Shown here: piece after piece, positions 4,169 through 6,945 of the stretch
Layout: each line of letters begins with the position of its first letter
Numbering within the stretch: position 1 is the stretch's first letter
From: an uncultured Selenomonas sp.
Lineage (GTDB): Bacteria; Bacillota; Negativicutes; Selenomonadales; Selenomonadaceae
NCBI GenBank assembly: GCA_905373085.1
Contig: CAJPRR010000118.1
Location: 1 to 6,945, forward strand
DNA: 6,945 nucleotides
Reading direction: 5' to 3'
Notes under the pieces: model-generated
The model's input: only the letters and a program-made list of their open reading frames with translations
Databases searched by the model: none
What the model was told of the DNA's origin: nothing
Made by a program: the position numbers and the translations under genes

Positions 4169-5464
4169 TCAATGGACAAGCTGCAGCAAAACGAAGATGA
4201 CAAGCCCCAGACCCGCACCAACGATCGAGCCGTTCATGCGAATCCACAGGAGATCCGGCTCGACTTTGTCGTAGACGAGATGGTTGAGCTGATCGTCCGT
4301 CAGGTGCGCGAGCGCGTCGCGCACGATGACAGCGACGAGCTCCTGCGCTGCGAGCGCCGAACGCGCCGCAAGATCGTAGAGCAGGCGATCGATCGTGCGC
4401 TGCATCTTCTCATCCCTGCCGACAAGCGCGAGCGCACGCCGCAGCTCTTCGACGAGGACAGCGGAAAACTTCTCACGCAAGAGAGGCAGTACTGCATCGA
4501 GCCTGTGCGTGCCACGCGCGAGGAAGAAATGCTTCTGCACGAATGCAAGACTTCGCTCGACTGCCTCCTCAAGCGGCAGCCCCGCGAGCAAAGAGTCACG
4601 CATTTCCAAGGCGAAGGCACGGAAATCCTCGTCGGCGCATAGCTCCTCCGCCTTCTCATAGCAGATTGCAAGAAATTCCCTCTGCAGTGCCGAATCCTTC
4701 TGTGCCAGCTCCGTCAATACGGTCAGAGCCTGGTGACGCACGAGGTGCGCGATGTCAGAGAAGTTCACGACATCCGCCATCTGCCCAATACCGAGCAGGA
4801 ACTTCTCCCATGCGCTCTTTGCGCTTTCTTTCGCATAATTGAAGAGCAGTTCCTCGACCTTCTGTGAAAACTCCGGAGCGGCGACCTTTTCGGCGAGGAA
4901 CTGCGCCGCCCGGGCAACGAGCACATGATCGCGCTCGTCATCGCGCAGCCAGCGGCCGATCAGAGAAAAGATTTCCTCAGGGCGCGACTTCTTCATCTCG
5001 CTTCGCATCTCATCAGCAAAGGCCTTCGCCTGCTGCTTTCGGTCGATGTGCATGGCAAAGCTGCGTACATAGTGCAGGAACTGCGCGACAAGCTTCTCCT
5101 GCACATCTTCACGCCGGAGGAACGCAAGCAGGCGGGCGACGAGGTCGATGTGCTGCAAAGCCTGAAAAATCTTGCGGCGCGAGAAGAATTCCTTCTGCAC
5201 GAGCGTGACTGACGCCTCGATGAATGACTCGCGGCGGCGCGGCAGGAGCGCCGTGTGCCACGGAAAACCCAGCGGCTTCTTGAAAAGCGCCGTCACAGCG
5301 AACCAGTCAGCTATGCCGCCGACGAGCGCCGCATCGGCGCAGGCGAGGAAGCCCCGCGCCAAGAGGCTTTTCGGGTGGGCGACCACCAGGGCGAGCGCCA
5401 GAAAGAAAAGGACGGCGGCAAAGAGCAGTGTCTTGTCCGCCTGGTTCCACGAACGCCAAAACAT
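4169..5464 (-). CDS. DUF445 family membrane protein (second of tandem pair)
   Basis: A 431-residue member of DUF445 (YjiN-like); the biochemical function of the family is unknown. A transmembrane helix is seen at about 12-30 and a second hydrophobic stretch at about 38-50, leading into the family signature ADWFAVTALF (52-61) and PLGFPWHTALLPRR (64-77). A long, mostly helical, charged region follows (about 80-400). The C-terminus has MNGSIVGAGLGLVIFVLLQL (410-429), the family's closing glycine-rich membrane helix. N- and C-terminal membrane anchors with a large soluble middle suggest an inner-membrane protein. The ATG overlaps the stop codon of the upstream DUF445 gene as TGATG, implying translational coupling. 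No rho-independent terminator follows. Confidence 0.9.
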   Translation of the reverse strand: MFWRSWNQADKTLLFAAVLFFLALALVVAHPKSLLARGFLACADAALVGGIADWFAVTALFKKPLGFPWHTALLPRRRESFIEASVTLVQKEFFSRRKIFQALQHIDLVARLLAFLRREDVQEKLVAQFLHYVRSFAMHIDRKQQAKAFADEMRSEMKKSRPEEIFSLIGRWLRDDERDHVLVARAAQFLAEKVAAPEFSQKVEELLFNYAKESAKSAWEKFLLGIGQMADVVNFSDIAHLVRHQALTVLTELAQKDSALQREFLAICYEKAEELCADEDFRAFALEMRDSLLAGLPLEEAVERSLAFVQKHFFLARGTHRLDAVLPLLREKFSAVLVEELRRALALVGRDEKMQRTIDRLLYDLAARSALAAQELVAVIVRDALAHLTDDQLNHLVYDKVEPDLLWIRMNGSIVGAGLGLVIFVLLQLVH

Positions 5465-6705
5465 CAGCCCACCGCCTTTTCCACAAGATATGCCACGAGG
5501 AAAAGCGCCATGCCCGCCATCGCCCCGACGACGGAGCCGTTGATGCGGATCATCTGCAGGTCGTCGTCGACGCGGCTCTCCACGAAGGCGATGAGCTCGT
5601 CATCGGAGAAGTCTTCCAGACGCGCCTTGACCATCTGTGTGATAAAGGCATGGTGATCGTTCAGCTCCGTTTCAAGAAGGTTCTTGAACATGGCATCCGC
5701 ACGCCTCTGCAAGCTCTTCTTCTGTGTAAACTCATCTATCTTGCCGTCCAAAAGCAAAAACAGCGGTTCGCGCCAAAAAGGCGCATCTCCCTTGGCGTTT
5801 CGCTCCAGCCAAAGGGCGAACTGCGCCGAAAGGTCAATGCGCTCGAAGGACGTCTCCTTCCACTTCGCAATCGACCGTTTCAACGAATCGTTCTTCCCTA
5901 AAGAATGCAGAAGCGCACGAAAAGCTGCAGCCAGCCGCTCGTAAGCTTCTCCCTCGCCCTTGAGCATGGCGGTGACGTAGTCGTCCATGTGACTGACGGC
6001 GATCTCCCGCAGGCGTTCATCGTTCAAGCCCATCGCTTGAATGACCGTCGTTCGAAGCGAGGCCTGTCTTTCGTACCTCTCGCGCAGCTCGCGAATGTTC
6101 TCCAGAAGCGTCTCCTGCATCTTTGCGTCATGCAGCGTGCGGCGCACGGCACGAAGCGTCACATGAAGGATGCGTGCACTGCTTTTTTCCTCGGCAAGCA
6201 TGTCGAAGAAGTGCAGCAGGAACTTCTCCAAAGGAAAGCTCTTGAAACTCTCGCGAATCGCAGGCCAGATGCGCTCGGCTACATGCGCTGCATCCATCGT
6301 CTCGGCTGCACGTGAGAGGACGGCGAAGGAAACGTCCTTGATTCGTTCGCGCCCGCCGCGCTCTTCAAGATACGCAACGAACATCTGCGCCATGTCGATC
6401 TTCCTCGCTACAGCCATGATGTTTGCTGCGCTCAGAAGATCGTTGGCGGCGTAGTCGACGAGCGCCTGCATGATGCGCGTGCGGTTCCTGCGCAGAATGT
6501 CCGTGCGGTAGGATATTCCCAGAGGCTTTCGGAAGATCGCCGTGACAGCGAACCAGTCGGCGAGTCCGCCGACCGTCGAAGCAAGAAACGCCGCCTCCAG
6601 GAGATCCCAAAGGAACCCCCTGCCGACCATCGGCAGGACGGCGAGCGTGCCGATGACGCTCACGGAAAGCGCAAGCGTCGCCTTGTACTTTTTTTGCAAG
6701 ATCAT
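5464..6705 (-). CDS. DUF445 family membrane protein (first of tandem pair)
   Basis: A 413-residue DUF445 protein, a paralogue of the downstream gene with the same plan. It has an N-terminal membrane helix (about 9-27), GGLADWFAVTAIFRKPLG (46-63), a long charged helical middle, and INGSVVGAMAGMALFLVAYL (388-407) near the C-terminus. The middle regions of the two proteins look only weakly similar, so the duplication is old or the pair forms a hetero-oligomer (inference). Start choice: ATG at 6705 has GGTGA five bases upstream and lies 16 bases after the stop of the previous gene. The in-frame ATGs at 6738, 6741 and 6783 would overlap that gene and lack a clear ribosome site, but cannot be excluded. 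It is probably expressed from a promoter outside the window together with the dehydratase activase-type gene. Confidence 0.88.
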   Translation of the reverse strand: MILQKKYKATLALSVSVIGTLAVLPMVGRGFLWDLLEAAFLASTVGGLADWFAVTAIFRKPLGISYRTDILRRNRTRIMQALVDYAANDLLSAANIMAVARKIDMAQMFVAYLEERGGRERIKDVSFAVLSRAAETMDAAHVAERIWPAIRESFKSFPLEKFLLHFFDMLAEEKSSARILHVTLRAVRRTLHDAKMQETLLENIRELRERYERQASLRTTVIQAMGLNDERLREIAVSHMDDYVTAMLKGEGEAYERLAAAFRALLHSLGKNDSLKRSIAKWKETSFERIDLSAQFALWLERNAKGDAPFWREPLFLLLDGKIDEFTQKKSLQRRADAMFKNLLETELNDHHAFITQMVKARLEDFSDDELIAFVESRVDDDLQMIRINGSVVGAMAGMALFLVAYLVEKAVG

Positions 6706-6721
6706 ATCGTTCACCAAGCGC

Positions 6722-6945
6722 TCAGCGCCGCTCGACATCATCCGCCGAGGCGGACGCGCGATACGGATTCCGTTCCTTGGCAACGGCCAGCATCAACTTG
6801 ATGCGGTTGAGCTGATTGACTTCCGAAGAGCCTGAGTCGCAGTCGATCGCCACGATGTTCGCTCCCTTGTAATCACGCCTGAGGCTGTGGATGACGCCCT
6901 TGCCCGTGATGTGATTCGGCAGACAGCCGAAGGGCTGCAGGCAGA
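6722..6945 (-). CDS. 2-hydroxyacyl-CoA dehydratase activase-type protein, C-terminal fragment
   Basis: Only the last 73 codons are in the window; the gene continues past the right edge. The fragment reads CLQPFGCLPNHITGKGVIHS, then YKGANIVAIDCDSGSSEVNQ and LNRIKLMLAVAKERNP. This is characteristic of the C-terminus of the large (well over 1000 residues) acyl-CoA dehydratase activase / BcrAD-BadFG-related proteins found in anaerobic Firmicutes and Negativicutes. Relatives activate 2-hydroxyacyl-CoA dehydratases by ATP-driven electron transfer; the role of these large fused versions is not established. The cysteines in QPFGCLPNH are typical of a conserved, possibly metal- or cluster-linked motif. 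Sixteen bases separate its TGA (6724-6722) from the next start, indicating an operon with the DUF445 pair. Confidence 0.8.
   Translation of the reverse strand, partial: CLQPFGCLPNHITGKGVIHSLRRDYKGANIVAIDCDSGSSEVNQLNRIKLMLAVAKERNPYRASASADDVERR

Noticed and set aside
1..6945. CRISPR array, rRNA, riboswitch or prophage genes
   Set aside because: I saw no regularly spaced repeats, no rRNA sequence, no recognisable riboswitch leader before the SAM-related genes, and no phage structural or integrase genes, despite the tRNA being a possible integration site.

Overview
The window looks like chromosomal DNA of a fairly GC-rich anaerobic member of the Negativicutes (Selenomonas-like). This is inferred from the truncated gene at the right edge, a large 2-hydroxyacyl-CoA dehydratase activase-type protein common in such anaerobes, and from the tandem DUF445 membrane proteins, tRNA style and base composition. 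I have no phylogenetic result; genus is a guess, class moderately likely.

Layout, left to right. Bases 1 to about 345 hold a decayed IS30-family insertion sequence on the minus strand. The start of its transposase is joined out of frame to the middle of the DDE domain by an internal deletion. Next comes a tRNA-Pro(CGG) gene (417-493, plus strand) with a good promoter and a terminator that can work in both directions. A minus-strand nucleosidase of the MTA/SAH nucleosidase (Pfs) superfamily (623-1417) is transcribed divergently from a plus-strand S-adenosylmethionine decarboxylase (SpeD)-like gene (1553-2020). A second bidirectional terminator (2021-2049) separates the latter from a convergent minus-strand gene for an exported protein with about eleven TPR units (2060-3583). 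That gene is preceded by a 100-residue hypothetical gene (3617-3919) with its own promoter. After a 250-base interval carrying a repeat copy, a strong hairpin and a possible methyltransferase remnant, the right third is a minus-strand operon: the dehydratase activase-type gene (C-terminus only), then two DUF445 membrane proteins in tandem, the second coupled by a TGATG overlap.

Most notable is the centre, 1417-1553. Two near-consensus sigma-70 promoters lie back to back with their -35 boxes interleaved. They drive two proteins whose families both act in S-adenosylmethionine and polyamine chemistry. The SpeD-like protein aligns without gaps to the classic bacterial enzyme from residue 1 (using a TTG start) through Cys83, yet has glycine (codon GGC, 1739-1741) at the serine that must become the pyruvoyl cofactor. 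It should not self-process, so it is either a pseudo-enzyme (perhaps an activator like trypanosome prozyme) or does something new. The divergent nucleosidase also departs from the canonical active site, with Asn at the position of the catalytic Asp197.
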